A program made the translations under genes and the position numbers. A stretch of 64,000 bases of DNA from Shewanella psychropiezotolerans (GTDB lineage Bacteria > Pseudomonadota > Gammaproteobacteria > Enterobacterales > Shewanellaceae). Numbering within the stretch: position 1 is the first letter of the stretch; each line of letters opens with the position of its first letter. The stretch lies in assembly GCF_007197555.1 (NCBI RefSeq), contig NZ_CP041614.1, positions 186,001-250,000 on the forward strand, given 5' to 3'. The notes under the pieces are model-generated. The model ran no database searches and was not told where the DNA came from. It saw nothing but the letters and a program-made list of their open reading frames with translations. Positions 1 through 8,867 of the stretch are shown one piece after another.

Positions 1-684
1 GACTCCGCAACTTGCCACCGCTATCTGGGCTGCTACCGTCGCAATTGCTGCGCCGTGAAGCGCCATGTCCAGCTGCACGATAAAAATATAATCCAGCAGA
101 ATATTGAGACAAGCTCCCATCACCATCAGGCCTGTGGCTAGGTTTGGGCTCTCATCGTTGCGAATTAAGATCGGAATCGCCGAGGCCAGGATGGTAAAAG
201 TGACACTCCAGCTAAAGGGAGCTAGGTATTGTTGGGCCAGTATCAAGGTGTTACCGGTTCCGCCTTGTGCCAGTAACAGGCTGGTTCCGCTCATAAACAA
301 CACCAGCGAGCCTAACAGGCCGAAACCTAAAATCAGGACTGCCGCGGTGGCTAAGGTATGGTTTGTCTTGAGTGATTGGGCGAGTGTTCCCTTGTTAGTG
401 CTGGATGAGGCTTGTTCTTGCCCTCGGTTAATTGATAACAGACTACCGGAACCCATGCCGATCATCAGGCCAATGCCGGCAAAGATATAGATGATTGGCC
501 AGGCCATATTGATGCCGGCCAAGCCTTCATAACCCACGTATTGACCGATAAAAATGCCATCGACAATCTGATAGAAGCCGTTAACCAGCATGGCTGCTAC
601 CGACGGAATAGCATAACGCCAGAAGGTGCGGTTAATGCTCTGTTTCGAAGAGTCGGATATTGGATGGGTCGCGTTGGCCTGCAT
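1..684 (-). CDS. MATE family multidrug/Na+ antiporter, N-terminal part
   Basis: The reading frame is open from an ATG at 684 to the window edge, giving 228 codons; the C-terminal half lies outside the window. The start follows an unstructured polar stretch, then FWRYAIPS and a first membrane helix, then QIVDGIFIGQYVG, the typical opening of MATE transporters (inner-membrane drug/cation antiporters). At least five hydrophobic segments are visible. It is divergent from the LysR-type regulator at 832, with a 17-bp palindrome in the 147-bp gap, so local control by that regulator is a reasonable inference. The substrate cannot be told from sequence. Confidence 0.85.
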   Translation of the reverse strand, partial: MQANATHPISDSSKQSINRTFWRYAIPSVAAMLVNGFYQIVDGIFIGQYVGYEGLAGINMAWPIIYIFAGIGLMIGMGSGSLLSINRGQEQASSSTNKGTLAQSLKTNHTLATAAVLILGFGLLGSLVLFMSGTSLLLAQGGTGNTLILAQQYLAPFSWSVTFTILASAIPILIRNDESPNLATGLMVMGACLNILLDYIFIVQLDMALHGAAIATVAAQIAVASCGV

Positions 685-765
685 AGATCACTTCTGAATG
701 TTAAGTATGGAATCTGGATGTGATATTAGGTTATCCTTAATTTTCGGATTGATTAAGTTAGTTTG

Positions 766-782
766 TATCCGATAATCGGATA
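766..782. promoter_or_regulatory. Perfect palindrome, candidate LysR operator
   Basis: TATCCGAT-A-ATCGGATA is a perfect 17-bp inverted repeat in the divergent MATE/LysR intergenic region. A related half site (CGGATTGAT) lies about 20 bp to the left. LysR-type regulators commonly bind interrupted dyads between themselves and a divergent target gene; that this is the operator is inference. Confidence 0.5.
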
Positions 783-831
783 TATTGCTTATTTAGAGAC
801 GATACTAGGATGAGAGAAAAAGGGAAATGAT

Positions 832-1728
832 ATGAACTGGACGCTTTATCAGCTGGAAGCCTTTGTGCTTGCGGTGAACCATGGTTCGTTCTCTGCGGCA
901 GCAAGAAAGCTGGGTAGGGCACAATCCAGGATCAGTACGGCGATTGCTAATCTGGAGGTCGATCTGGGCTTTGAGCTATTCGATCGCAGTGCCAAGTTAC
1001 CTGTGCTTACTAAGCATGGAGAAGATATGTTTATTCAGGCTCAAGCCGTACTCGAACAGTGCCAGCGATTACAATCTCGTGCCATGACTCTCAGTACCGG
1101 TCAGGAAATCGCGTTAACTGTGGCGATGGATGAAGCGGTTCCAGTTAACGCTTTCGAGCTCTTGTTCGAGCAAGTCGCAATACAATTTCCTCTGTTGAAG
1201 TTGACGATTATCAATGGCTCAAGAGATGATATCGCCTCATGGGTCGATGAAGGTAAGGCCGATATGGGCATCGTTTTTCATGTGAGGGAGTTACCGGGTT
1301 CATTAGAGTTTATGTCTATCGGCCAATTCAGGCAGTCACTGATAGTGTCACCTAAACACGCATTAGCAAAAATTTCGTCTCCAAGCATCGCCGATCTCAA
1401 TCAATATCGTCAGCTAGTGATCCGTGATCGTGTCGGCGATAGCCTGGCCAAAGCGCTATCGCCGAACCATTGGTATATCGATAGTTACTATTATATGACG
1501 GCACTCGTTATACGTGGCGTTGGCTGGGCACTCGTGCCCGAGCATGTGGTCAATGCCGAATGGTATTCAGGCGATGTTGTCGAACTGTCGACGGAATATA
1601 TTCCTGATCCTTTATTAGTTGAAATGGGTGTGGTTAATCGCCGAGATAAAGCCTATGGCCCAGTAATGGAGTGGTTTTTTATCGAAATAGAGTCCATGTT
1701 TAAGTCAAATAGCCTTCAAAATTATTGA
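832..1728 (+). CDS. LysR family transcriptional regulator
   Basis: A 298-residue protein of normal LysR length. The N-terminal winged helix-turn-helix is clear (residues about 3-62: YQLEAFVLAVNHGSFSAAAR, then a recognition region and LGFELFDRS). A substrate-binding domain fills the rest (about 90-290). It is divergent from the MATE transporter at 684, the usual arrangement of a regulator with its target. It overlaps the following small-protein ORF only if that gene's upstream start is used. The effector is unknown. Confidence 0.9.
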   Translation: MNWTLYQLEAFVLAVNHGSFSAAARKLGRAQSRISTAIANLEVDLGFELFDRSAKLPVLTKHGEDMFIQAQAVLEQCQRLQSRAMTLSTGQEIALTVAMDEAVPVNAFELLFEQVAIQFPLLKLTIINGSRDDIASWVDEGKADMGIVFHVRELPGSLEFMSIGQFRQSLIVSPKHALAKISSPSIADLNQYRQLVIRDRVGDSLAKALSPNHWYIDSYYYMTALVIRGVGWALVPEHVVNAEWYSGDVVELSTEYIPDPLLVEMGVVNRRDKAYGPVMEWFFIEIESMFKSNSLQNY

Positions 1729-1772
1729 TTTGTGCTAACTTAAGTTTAAGTACTGAGAGAAGGAGGGATTGC

Positions 1773-2150
1773 ATGTTAACTAGTTTAAAGCAAAAACTCG
1801 TCGAGTTAGAACTCTACTTGCTTAAGTCCGATGTCCGCTCATCACCCGCGGAGTTAGATCTGCTCATTCATGAAGATTTTCATGAGTTTGGTGCGTCCGG
1901 TGCCAGTTTTGGTAAGCGGGAAGTACTCGAATGTTTACCTAAAGAGAAGTGCCCAAACTTCTGTGCCACTAGTTTCGAGCTGATAATGTTATCAGAGGAT
2001 CTCGCTCAGCTGCGGTATCGGGCCACGATGAAGAAGCAGGATGAATTTACTGTCCGTTACTCACTGAGAAGCTCGCTGTGGAAACTCAATGAGGATATCG
2101 GCGAATGGCAGATGATCTTCCATCAAGGGACATACTGTGAGCAGTTTTAG
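1773..2150 (+). CDS. Small NTF2-like (DUF4440-type) protein
   Basis: I chose the ATG at 1773, giving 125 residues, because AAGGAGG lies just upstream; a longer frame from 1725 would overlap the LysR gene. The fold signature fits SnoaL/DUF4440 NTF2-like proteins: a helix, then LLHEDFHEFG-like text (here LIHEDFHEFGASGASFGKRE), then beta strands ending in WQMIFHQGT. Proteins of this type are cytoplasmic and often of unknown function. It probably shares a transcript with the LysR gene (45-bp gap). A bidirectional terminator follows. No function is assigned. Confidence 0.75.
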   Translation: MLTSLKQKLVELELYLLKSDVRSSPAELDLLIHEDFHEFGASGASFGKREVLECLPKEKCPNFCATSFELIMLSEDLAQLRYRATMKKQDEFTVRYSLRSSLWKLNEDIGEWQMIFHQGTYCEQF

Positions 2151-2194
2151 TGTCAATCTTCTGCCGATGTTCAGCGCAAGTTTATGTTTAACCA

Positions 2195-2227
2195 AAATAA
2201 AGCCGCATAATAGCGGCTTCTTTGTTT
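2195..2227. terminator. Bidirectional terminator
   Basis: AAGCCGC (2200-2206), a 6-nt loop and GCGGCTT (2213-2219), followed by a T-rich tract on the plus strand and preceded by an A-rich stretch that is T-rich on the minus strand. It sits between the convergent small-protein gene and rlmJ, so it can serve both. Confidence 0.75.
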
Positions 2228-2248
2228 TAAAGTGTTTGAGTTAGCTGG

Positions 2249-3091
2249 TTATTCGCCGACTTCCCATTTTACTGAGACTTTGCCGCCGCCTTGATTAAGC
2301 AAGGGAGCGAGATAGTCGAGCATCTCTGTGGCTGTCTCATCTAACTGCCAGGGAGGGTTGATGATCCAAAGGCCCGCAGCTGTCATGCCAAATTCATCAC
2401 TGTCGGCTTTCACCGCTTGTTCGATTCTAAGCTGACGTTTGATACCACTGCCGATGAGCATCTTAAGCATCTCTTCGGTCTGAGCTCGTTTTACTACAGG
2501 ATACCAGAGCATGTAAACGCCAGTTGAAAAGCGTTTATAGGCTTTGATTAACGCGTTGGGAACATCCTGGTAGTCGGTTTTCATCTCATAACTAGGATCG
2601 ATCAGCACAACACCGCGGCGCTCCTGCGGTGGAACAGCGCTTATCAGCCCAGCTAAACCATCGCCTTTGATGACGCGCACTTGCTTATCTGCGCCGAGTT
2701 GCTCGTCAAGCAGGGCATGATCGGCACCGTGTAGCTCATGTAATACCATGCGATCTTTCTGGCGCATGTTCATATCGACAAAAGCTGGTGAGCCGGGGTA
2801 GAAGCTTAATTCTGACTTACCTTGGTTGAAGTGCCTAACATCATCCATATATTGCTGTAGTGATTCTGGTAGATCCTCCTTGTCCCAAAGCTTAGCCACA
2901 CCGTCCAAGTATTCTCCGGTTTTTTGGGCAAACTCATCGGTAAGGGCATAACCACCTGCACCTGCATGGCTATCGATATAGGCCAGTGGCTTATTTTTCT
3001 TATGCAGTGATTTCAGCACTTGTAGTAAGAGCGCGTGCTTTAATACGTCGGCATAATTTCCGGCATGATAGCCGTGGCGATAACTGAGCAT
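2249..3091 (-). CDS. rlmJ: 23S rRNA (adenine(2030)-N6)-methyltransferase RlmJ
   Basis: Starting at the ATG at 3091 gives 280 residues, the length of E. coli RlmJ, and the characteristic opening MLSYRHGYHAGNYADVLKH; the longer frame to 3166 adds unrelated residues. The catalytic motif for N6-adenine methylation is VVLIDPSYE (DPSY, around residue 165), and an SAM-binding segment is seen at YIDSHAGAGGY. The enzyme methylates A2030 of 23S rRNA. It is divergent from rsmJ, another rRNA methyltransferase. Confidence 0.95.
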   Translation of the reverse strand: MLSYRHGYHAGNYADVLKHALLLQVLKSLHKKNKPLAYIDSHAGAGGYALTDEFAQKTGEYLDGVAKLWDKEDLPESLQQYMDDVRHFNQGKSELSFYPGSPAFVDMNMRQKDRMVLHELHGADHALLDEQLGADKQVRVIKGDGLAGLISAVPPQERRGVVLIDPSYEMKTDYQDVPNALIKAYKRFSTGVYMLWYPVVKRAQTEEMLKMLIGSGIKRQLRIEQAVKADSDEFGMTAAGLWIINPPWQLDETATEMLDYLAPLLNQGGGKVSVKWEVGE

Positions 3092-3274
3092 GAGAGTTCC
3101 AAAATTTAGCTTGAACCTAAGGTGAGAGACTTGAAAGATTAGATTCATTCGAGTGATTGTGCGCATTATAGTGGCTTAACCTCCGCAGGTAAATCAGCTT
3201 GCCGAGAAGCTCTTGTATTCACTGGGCAGCGCTTTTGGCATAATGGAGAGATAATCGTCCACATTCGAGTTAAC

Positions 3275-4051
3275 GTGATCAAAGACAAGCCGGCCAATCC
3301 CACTCTAGGCATTTTCTTCAATGCTCAATATCCATCGCTAGAAGCTATCTGTCAGCGCTGGGGGCTCACTTTCGATAAAGATGCTGAGTTTGAGCTGGTT
3401 TTTGAACATAATACCTTGATCCTCAATAAGCGTGACGAGCCCAAACTCAAAGGGATAAGTGTCGATTTTGTTTCCGGCGCCGTAGCTCACCGGCGCAAAT
3501 TTGGTGGAGGACGCGGTCAATCTATTGCTAAGGCTGTAGGCTTGAAGCAAGGAGTTAACCCTAAGGTTGTTGATGGCACAGCGGGTCTTGGACGTGATGC
3601 ATTCGTGTTGGCAGGCCTGGGCTGCATCGTGACTATGGTTGAGCGTCACCCTGTTGTTGCTGCGCTTCTCGAAGATGGTTTGCGTCGTGCCTACGAGGAT
3701 GCTGATATTGGTGACTGGATGCGTGAGCGGATGATCCTGGTTCATGGCTCTAGCCTGGAATCTGTTAGCGAGCTAGGTAACGAGGTCGATGTGGTTTATC
3801 TGGATCCCATGTATCCCCATAGAGAAAAGTCGGCTCTGGTAAAAAAAGAGATGCGGGTGTTTCAATCTCTGGTCGGTGCCGACATGGATGCCGATGGTTT
3901 ACTTGCCCCTGCTATGGCACTCGCGAGTAAGCGAGTGGTAGTCAAGCGACCTGACTATGCGGAAGACTTAGATGGGGTGAAACCCTCTATGGTGATAGCT
4001 ACCAAGAAAAATCGCTTCGATGTTTACGTCAAAGCCGCTATGACAGGCTGA
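3275..4051 (+). CDS. rsmJ: 16S rRNA (guanine(1516)-N2)-methyltransferase RsmJ
   Basis: A 258-residue protein from a GTG start. The SAM-binding motif is [16 protein letters not shown] (about residues 98-113), followed by [15 protein letters not shown] and the catalytic-loop text [11 protein letters not shown] (DPMYP), all hallmarks of the RsmJ/YhiQ family that methylates G1516 in 16S rRNA. E. coli RsmJ has 250 residues, so length fits. Divergent from rlmJ and convergent with the FUSC transporter gene. Confidence 0.95.
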   Translation: MIKDKPANPTLGIFFNAQYPSLEAICQRWGLTFDKDAEFELVFEHNTLILNKRDEPKLKGISVDFVSGAVAHRRKFGGGRGQSIAKAVGLKQGVNPKVVDGTAGLGRDAFVLAGLGCIVTMVERHPVVAALLEDGLRRAYEDADIGDWMRERMILVHGSSLESVSELGNEVDVVYLDPMYPHREKSALVKKEMRVFQSLVGADMDADGLLAPAMALASKRVVVKRPDYAEDLDGVKPSMVIATKKNRFDVYVKAAMTG

Positions 4052-4119
4052 GCAGTCATTGGCAGCGTCTAAATGTCACCTCTTTTGTCGCTCTGGCGGC
4101 GACTGCCATGCGTGTAAAT

Positions 4120-6036
4120 TCAAGGCTCATTTGGCTCAGTTATCATACTTTGGCTCACACATAATCGTTTCAAGGCTATGTTGAGTTGCCACCAGGCACT
4201 GTACGCTTGGTGGTCGCTAGCTTGATTATGTCGCTGCATATTAGTTTCGGCTATTCGCTGTAGTTGTCTTATCTTATCTTCATTATGCCTGTTCTCTAAG
4301 ATGCTAGAGAGTAACTGGCGGATGAGGACTCGATTGTCATCGGTTAATAGATCGAGTTCGCTCAACTTAAAACATTCACCGATGGAAATAAGTCGATCTA
4401 TGTATACCTTGGTGTGGTCTTGCCGTACCAATACCGGGTAGGCGGACAGGATCAAGTCGGATGATAGGTCTGAATTTCCGCTATTAGGTTTGAGTTTTTT
4501 GAGGGTTCGTTTGATTGAGTGGATCACAATCTCAGTATCTTTGCGACTGGGGATTATCATATAAACCGCCAAGATCATCATTACCGCAAATACATTGGCC
4601 ATGGCGGTGTTAAGAAAACCGCCGAAATCCAGCGTCGGGATATTGCTTAAGGGTATGTAGCTGGACCAAAAAATAAGCATATACCTCCAGACTGACTTGT
4701 TAGCGCTGGTGCATACTACAAACTGATAGGAGGTGATGAGCAGATAGACGAACATAACAGGGAACATGATTTTGGGTTCAAGCAAAGGAGCTATGGCAAA
4801 CGTGATCAAGAATCCGAAGGCAACCATGATCAGCTGAGCCAGCAATACTTTGGTATTACCTATTTTAGCGTTAGGCAGTGTTGCGTTCATCGAGCACAAC
4901 ATCCCCGCCATCAGCATGGCATTCATGCCGTGCTCCCATTGTCCTTCAATCCAGATAAAAGAGATACCAGATAGAAGTAGAGCAGCCCTGAGCATGCTAC
5001 GAAGCACATCTTGCAGATCCGTATGGGTGAAAAAACGGCTTACCTGCCTTTTGAACCGCTGGGACTCAACTGCGATCCTGTCTGAATTAAGCCAGATTAA
5101 ATTTTCGATCAGTACCGCGAGATGCTTATTGATAATGTCAGCCTGAATACCTTTCTCAATCTGTATTTTGTCTTTGCCATCAACAATTATCTTTATCTTG
5201 TCGAACAGCAACTGAGTATCAAGTTCACCTCCATGAATCTCTTCGATGATCTCGGCGATTAAATGCTCGAGTTTGGTATCATCGGCGGCTCTGAGCATAT
5301 GTCTGATCTTGACGGCGGCAATGGCGAGTGAGACACAGTGGAATAACGCATCTCTTTGTGATTTTATGAGTTCCAGAGAAGCCTTGCTACCGACTAAGCT
5401 ATTAATCGGTATTTGTTTATTATTGCTTATTAAGCCCAGATACTGAGAGAAGGCTTGCTGTGACTTTTGAGGTGTCGAGCCAGAGAATACCTTGGCAATA
5501 AACTTGAGTGTGGCCTTCTTTATGGGAAGTATGCGTTTTATGTCATCCTCATAGGGAATCACTGCAGTTACTATGATTGAAACGGCTATACCGATCAGAA
5601 TACCAAAACACCTGGCCTGTACATTGTCAAACACTGAGATTATCTCAGGTGAATATGCCAGGGGAAAGCCGATCACTGCCGCTGTCATACCGGCCATGCC
5701 AAAAACATAGGAGACACTATTTTGCAGGTACGCGGCTAGCCCTACACAAGTCACGATCCACAGAATCATAAATCCATTGAATAGCCATGCATCTATCAAT
5801 GCCGTCGAAGAGACGAAAAGGACGAATGCACTGGCCAAAATGGTACCGACAGCACGGTAGAAGGACTTGATTAGGTTGGCACCATGACTGCCAGCCATCA
5901 AGATTATGATGATTGAGATCATGGCCGCACTGGTGGCTTCTGAGTTGAGCCTTAAACAGATCAACCAAGTGACAATGACACTTATTGAGACTCTTAAGGC
6001 GAACTGAGTCGCCTCTTTATTCCCCCAATAATTCAT
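4120..6036 (-). CDS. FUSC family aromatic acid efflux protein (AaeB-like)
   Basis: The start at 6036 (MNYWGNKEATQFALRVS) lies 2 nt past the stop of the upstream HlyD gene and gives 638 residues. Two blocks of membrane helices (about residues 12-180 and 365-520) are separated by a soluble, mostly helical region, the layout of FUSC/AaeB/YccS proteins. The order DUF1656, HlyD, FUSC matches the E. coli aaeXAB operon, which exports hydroxylated aromatic carboxylates. Substrate by analogy only; no aaeR-like LysR gene adjoins it. Confidence 0.85.
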   Translation of the reverse strand: MNYWGNKEATQFALRVSISVIVTWLICLRLNSEATSAAMISIIIILMAGSHGANLIKSFYRAVGTILASAFVLFVSSTALIDAWLFNGFMILWIVTCVGLAAYLQNSVSYVFGMAGMTAAVIGFPLAYSPEIISVFDNVQARCFGILIGIAVSIIVTAVIPYEDDIKRILPIKKATLKFIAKVFSGSTPQKSQQAFSQYLGLISNNKQIPINSLVGSKASLELIKSQRDALFHCVSLAIAAVKIRHMLRAADDTKLEHLIAEIIEEIHGGELDTQLLFDKIKIIVDGKDKIQIEKGIQADIINKHLAVLIENLIWLNSDRIAVESQRFKRQVSRFFTHTDLQDVLRSMLRAALLLSGISFIWIEGQWEHGMNAMLMAGMLCSMNATLPNAKIGNTKVLLAQLIMVAFGFLITFAIAPLLEPKIMFPVMFVYLLITSYQFVVCTSANKSVWRYMLIFWSSYIPLSNIPTLDFGGFLNTAMANVFAVMMILAVYMIIPSRKDTEIVIHSIKRTLKKLKPNSGNSDLSSDLILSAYPVLVRQDHTKVYIDRLISIGECFKLSELDLLTDDNRVLIRQLLSSILENRHNEDKIRQLQRIAETNMQRHNQASDHQAYSAWWQLNIALKRLCVSQSMITEPNEP

Positions 6037-6038
6037 GA

Positions 6039-6893
6039 CTAGTCTTTTACTGTGACTGTAACTGTGGTGCCGGCAATGAGTCTGTGTTCTTTGAGTATTG
6101 ATCTGTCGATGGTGATTTTGACGGGTACTCTCTGGCCTAATCTGACCCAAGGAATCGTTGATTGCACATCAGGCAGTAGACCTGACTGATCGGCACTCTG
6201 GTCTACTATGGCTCTGCCAATACTCTGAACCTTACCTGAAATCACTTCTTCACTGGTGTAAGGCAAAATATCGACGCTTTGACCCGCTTGTATAAATTTT
6301 ATCTTGGCTTCAGAAAAGTAACCGAGAACATAGTAAGAGTTGGCTTCGACCAGGGCAACAAAGGTTTGGCCCGTGTTGATGTAGTTGCCTACCCGCTGTT
6401 TTAGGTTGGTGATGTAGCCACTCTCTGGGGCGAATATTTTTGTGCGTGTTAGGTTCAGCCTAGCGACTTCGAGATCTATTTGAGCCTGGTCATAAACGGC
6501 CTGTTGAGCCTTGACGTTAAGCTGCTCATTAGTCACTTGTTTTTCAGAGACTAAATTATTGGGGAGTAAGTCTTTATCGCGATTGTAGTCATTCTTCGCT
6601 TGATTCAGTGTCGCCTGTGATGCTGCTAATCTGGCTTCAGCTTGCTTGATCTTATTGTCATAGTCGGTCATCTCAATCTCGAAAATTAAGGTCCCCTTGT
6701 CAACATAATCATTATCCTGCACATGTATCGCGATGATTTGTCCCGATACCTTAGGGGCTATCTGGATTATCTCTGCCCTGATCTTGGCGTCTCTCGTCCA
6801 AGGGGCATTCATGTACATATTCCATATGCTGCTGCCCATAAAGCTTGCAGTAATGATTAATATTAAGGGGATCACAAATCTTGTTAGGGGCAT
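6039..6893 (-). CDS. HlyD/AaeA-like membrane fusion protein
   Basis: A 284-residue periplasmic adaptor. One N-terminal membrane helix (about 5-27) anchors it. A biotinyl-lipoyl-like half follows (PKVSGQIIAIHVQDNDYVDKG), then a helical hairpin (about 75-140), the second half (FAPESGYITNLKQRVGNYIN) and a beta barrel. It starts one base after the DUF1656 gene ends and stops just before the FUSC gene, so the three are clearly one operon. It should link the inner-membrane pump to the outer envelope. Confidence 0.9.
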   Translation of the reverse strand: MPLTRFVIPLILIITASFMGSSIWNMYMNAPWTRDAKIRAEIIQIAPKVSGQIIAIHVQDNDYVDKGTLIFEIEMTDYDNKIKQAEARLAASQATLNQAKNDYNRDKDLLPNNLVSEKQVTNEQLNVKAQQAVYDQAQIDLEVARLNLTRTKIFAPESGYITNLKQRVGNYINTGQTFVALVEANSYYVLGYFSEAKIKFIQAGQSVDILPYTSEEVISGKVQSIGRAIVDQSADQSGLLPDVQSTIPWVRLGQRVPVKITIDRSILKEHRLIAGTTVTVTVKD

Positions 6894-6894
6894 A

Positions 6895-7095
6895 TCACAC
6901 CATATAGAAAGTTAGGACTAGGTATAAGGTAATAGTAAAAAAACAACAATCACATAGGGATGGATGCCATACTTTTAACTTGGTGAGTATAGGTGAATAG
7001 AAGTTTCTCGATAACAACCATATACCGACAGATAATATAAAAACGTTGAGAAAGGCCGGTAAGTAGTAGGAGTCGAAGAAAATCACATCTTTCAT
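6895..7095 (-). CDS. DUF1656 small membrane protein (AaeX-like)
   Basis: A 66-residue protein with two hydrophobic helices (about 12-30 and 48-64). It opens with DVIFFDSYYLPAFLN, similar to the E(I/V)..FG.Y.P pattern of DUF1656/AaeX proteins. It is the first gene of the three-gene efflux operon and ends one base before the HlyD gene. The role of AaeX is not known. The ATG at 7095 is the only good start. Confidence 0.8.
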   Translation of the reverse strand: MKDVIFFDSYYLPAFLNVFILSVGIWLLSRNFYSPILTKLKVWHPSLCDCCFFTITLYLVLTFYMV

Positions 7096-7362
7096 GAGTC
7101 AGTCATACCAACAGAGATAAGCTAACTTCTTAAACTAGCCGACAACAAGTTGAATCACAATAGTAAATCGTTAAATTTAGTGAGTTTTAGGCCTGATGAT
7201 GTGATTTAAAGTCATTAATCGCCTGGGGTCATTTTCTGTGAGCATAAGTTTGGCGTTCTCTAGGTGGATATTGAGCCGAACCAGGTTCAATTTTCTCTGT
7301 ATATTTTTTGTCAGAATAGCACTAGCATTGAACCTAACCATTTAATGAAAAGGAAACATAAG

Positions 7363-7839
7363 ATGATCGAGCAAGGACAAGTGTTACCCACAGACGTTAT
7401 GTTAGGCGAGTTGACCAATGAAGGCATGGTGACTCATAACGTGGCCGAGCTATTCTCTGGCAAGAAAGTGGTGTTATTTGCCGTTCCGGGTGCATTCACA
7501 CCCACATGCTCAGAGTCTCATCTGCCGGGCTATGTGGTATTAGCCGATCAGTTTCAGGCTAAGGGCGTCGATATCATCGCCTGTGTTTCTGTCAACGATG
7601 CGTTTGTTATGAAAGCATGGGGCCAAGCTCAAAATGCATCTGAGTTGATGATGTTGGCCGATGGTGATGCCAGTTTCACTAAGGCGCTAGGTTTAGAGAT
7701 GGACACGGCAGGTTTTGGTGGCGTACGTTCGCAACGCTATGCCATGGTTGTCGAAAATGGTGTTGTGACTCAGTTGAATGTCGAAGCGCCTAAGACCTTT
7801 GAAGTGAGCAAGGCTGAAGCGGTATTGGCGGCTCTGTAA
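7363..7839 (+). CDS. Peroxiredoxin, Prx5 type
   Basis: The ATG at 7363 follows AGGAAACATAAG and gives 158 residues, typical for Prx5-type thiol peroxidases. The peroxidatic cysteine is C49 in VPGAFTPTCSESHLPGY, the family's diagnostic motif; a second cysteine is C74 (IIACVSVNDAFV). The enzyme reduces hydrogen and alkyl peroxides in the cytoplasm using thiol donors. No glutaredoxin domain is fused to it. A monocistronic gene with a hairpin just after the stop. Confidence 0.92.
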   Translation: MIEQGQVLPTDVMLGELTNEGMVTHNVAELFSGKKVVLFAVPGAFTPTCSESHLPGYVVLADQFQAKGVDIIACVSVNDAFVMKAWGQAQNASELMMLADGDASFTKALGLEMDTAGFGGVRSQRYAMVVENGVVTQLNVEAPKTFEVSKAEAVLAAL

Positions 7840-7858
7840 TAGCGTTTAAAGGACGAAA

Positions 7859-7888
7859 TAACCAAGGAGCCTGATGTTTCCTTGGTTA
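7859..7888. terminator. Probable terminator after peroxiredoxin gene
   Basis: AACCAAGGA and TCCTTGGTT form a 9-bp stem with a loop of about 11 nt, followed by ATTTAT. The T tract is short, so this is a weaker call; it also lies at the 3' end of the convergent outer-membrane protein gene. Confidence 0.55.
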
Positions 7889-7910
7889 TTTATAGACATA
7901 TGTTCGGTGA

Positions 7911-8791
7911 TTAAAAATAGTGAACGTATTCGACTGCCACACGGTACAGGGTGTCTTTGAAGCCGAGAAGGTCTAACTCATAGTCACGATCTATGTATTG
8001 GCTGGTGAAATGCAGCAGGTTGTTTTCATCGGCAAGTGGTATAACGGCGCCAAATGTGAGTCGGTCGACAGTATAGAACTGACCTTTATCATAGGACCAG
8101 TTGCCGTCATAGCGGCTGAGTTTTGCAATCAGCTGAACACCGGTATGGGCGAAAGTGTAAGCGTTGCTCCACTCGAAGAAGTAACCAAACCCGGCCCGAT
8201 TAAGCACATCTTCACCATGGCCCATCTCTTCGCGGGGCCAATCATCATCTTTTTCTTCTTCGCTATAAGCTAAGCCTAATGTCAGCCCAAGATCATAGTG
8301 ATTGACGTCGGTGAAGTGGGTGTTAAGGGCAAGCCCTGCAACAACAAGCTGTTCAAACTCTTCTAGTTGTTGACTGTTGTAGTGGCCTTCATAGCGTCCA
8401 TGAAAACTGAGCAGGTATTCTTGTTCTTCACCGAAGCTGGCAAAAGGACGTTGATAGTTGAACTTCAGATCTGCGGAGTTTCTGAATCTGTCTTCATCAT
8501 ATTTTTCTGAATCAAGTTCGTAATAATAAGTGCCACGAACTCTGAAGTAATTGGTGTCTAGTTGATAGGTATTATTGTAGCGCAAGTCATCCCAAATAAA
8601 TGATAATCCTCCCCCCGAGACATGGAGCTGGATTCAGAGTCGGGATAAGATTCTAGCCCAGCTAAAATAGAGACAGCGTACGGATTTTGTGTCGTCTCTT
8701 CAGCTGCTTGAGCTGATTTTATTGTTAGAGCTGTGGTCATGCTCGCCGTGATGGCAAGTCCGGCTAGCAAGTGAGTATGCTTCATCTTCAT
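7911..8791 (-). pseudogene. Outer-membrane beta-barrel protein, frameshifted
   Basis: The N-terminal part (from ATG 8791) has a signal peptide MKMKHTHLLAGLAITASMTT ending near AQAAEE. After MSRGE the frame is lost. The continuing frame reads GGGLSFIWDDLRYNNTYQL and runs to 7911, with alternating polar/aromatic strands and a terminal FxxxYVHYF pattern typical of outer-membrane barrels. Adding one G to the six-G run at 8611-8616 (coding strand) joins both parts into about 293 residues. No function recognised. It may be a base-calling error, or a phase-variable surface gene. Confidence 0.7.
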
Positions 8792-8867
8792 CCTGAAAAA
8801 TGTTAAATGCGACTTAATATTATCGAGATATTAACATTAAAATTAACACTAGAGTCTACAAAAGAAG

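Noticed and set aside
104..723. Two plus-strand ORFs at the window start
   Set aside because: They are antisense to the truncated MATE gene, whose helices and motifs are clear in the minus frame.
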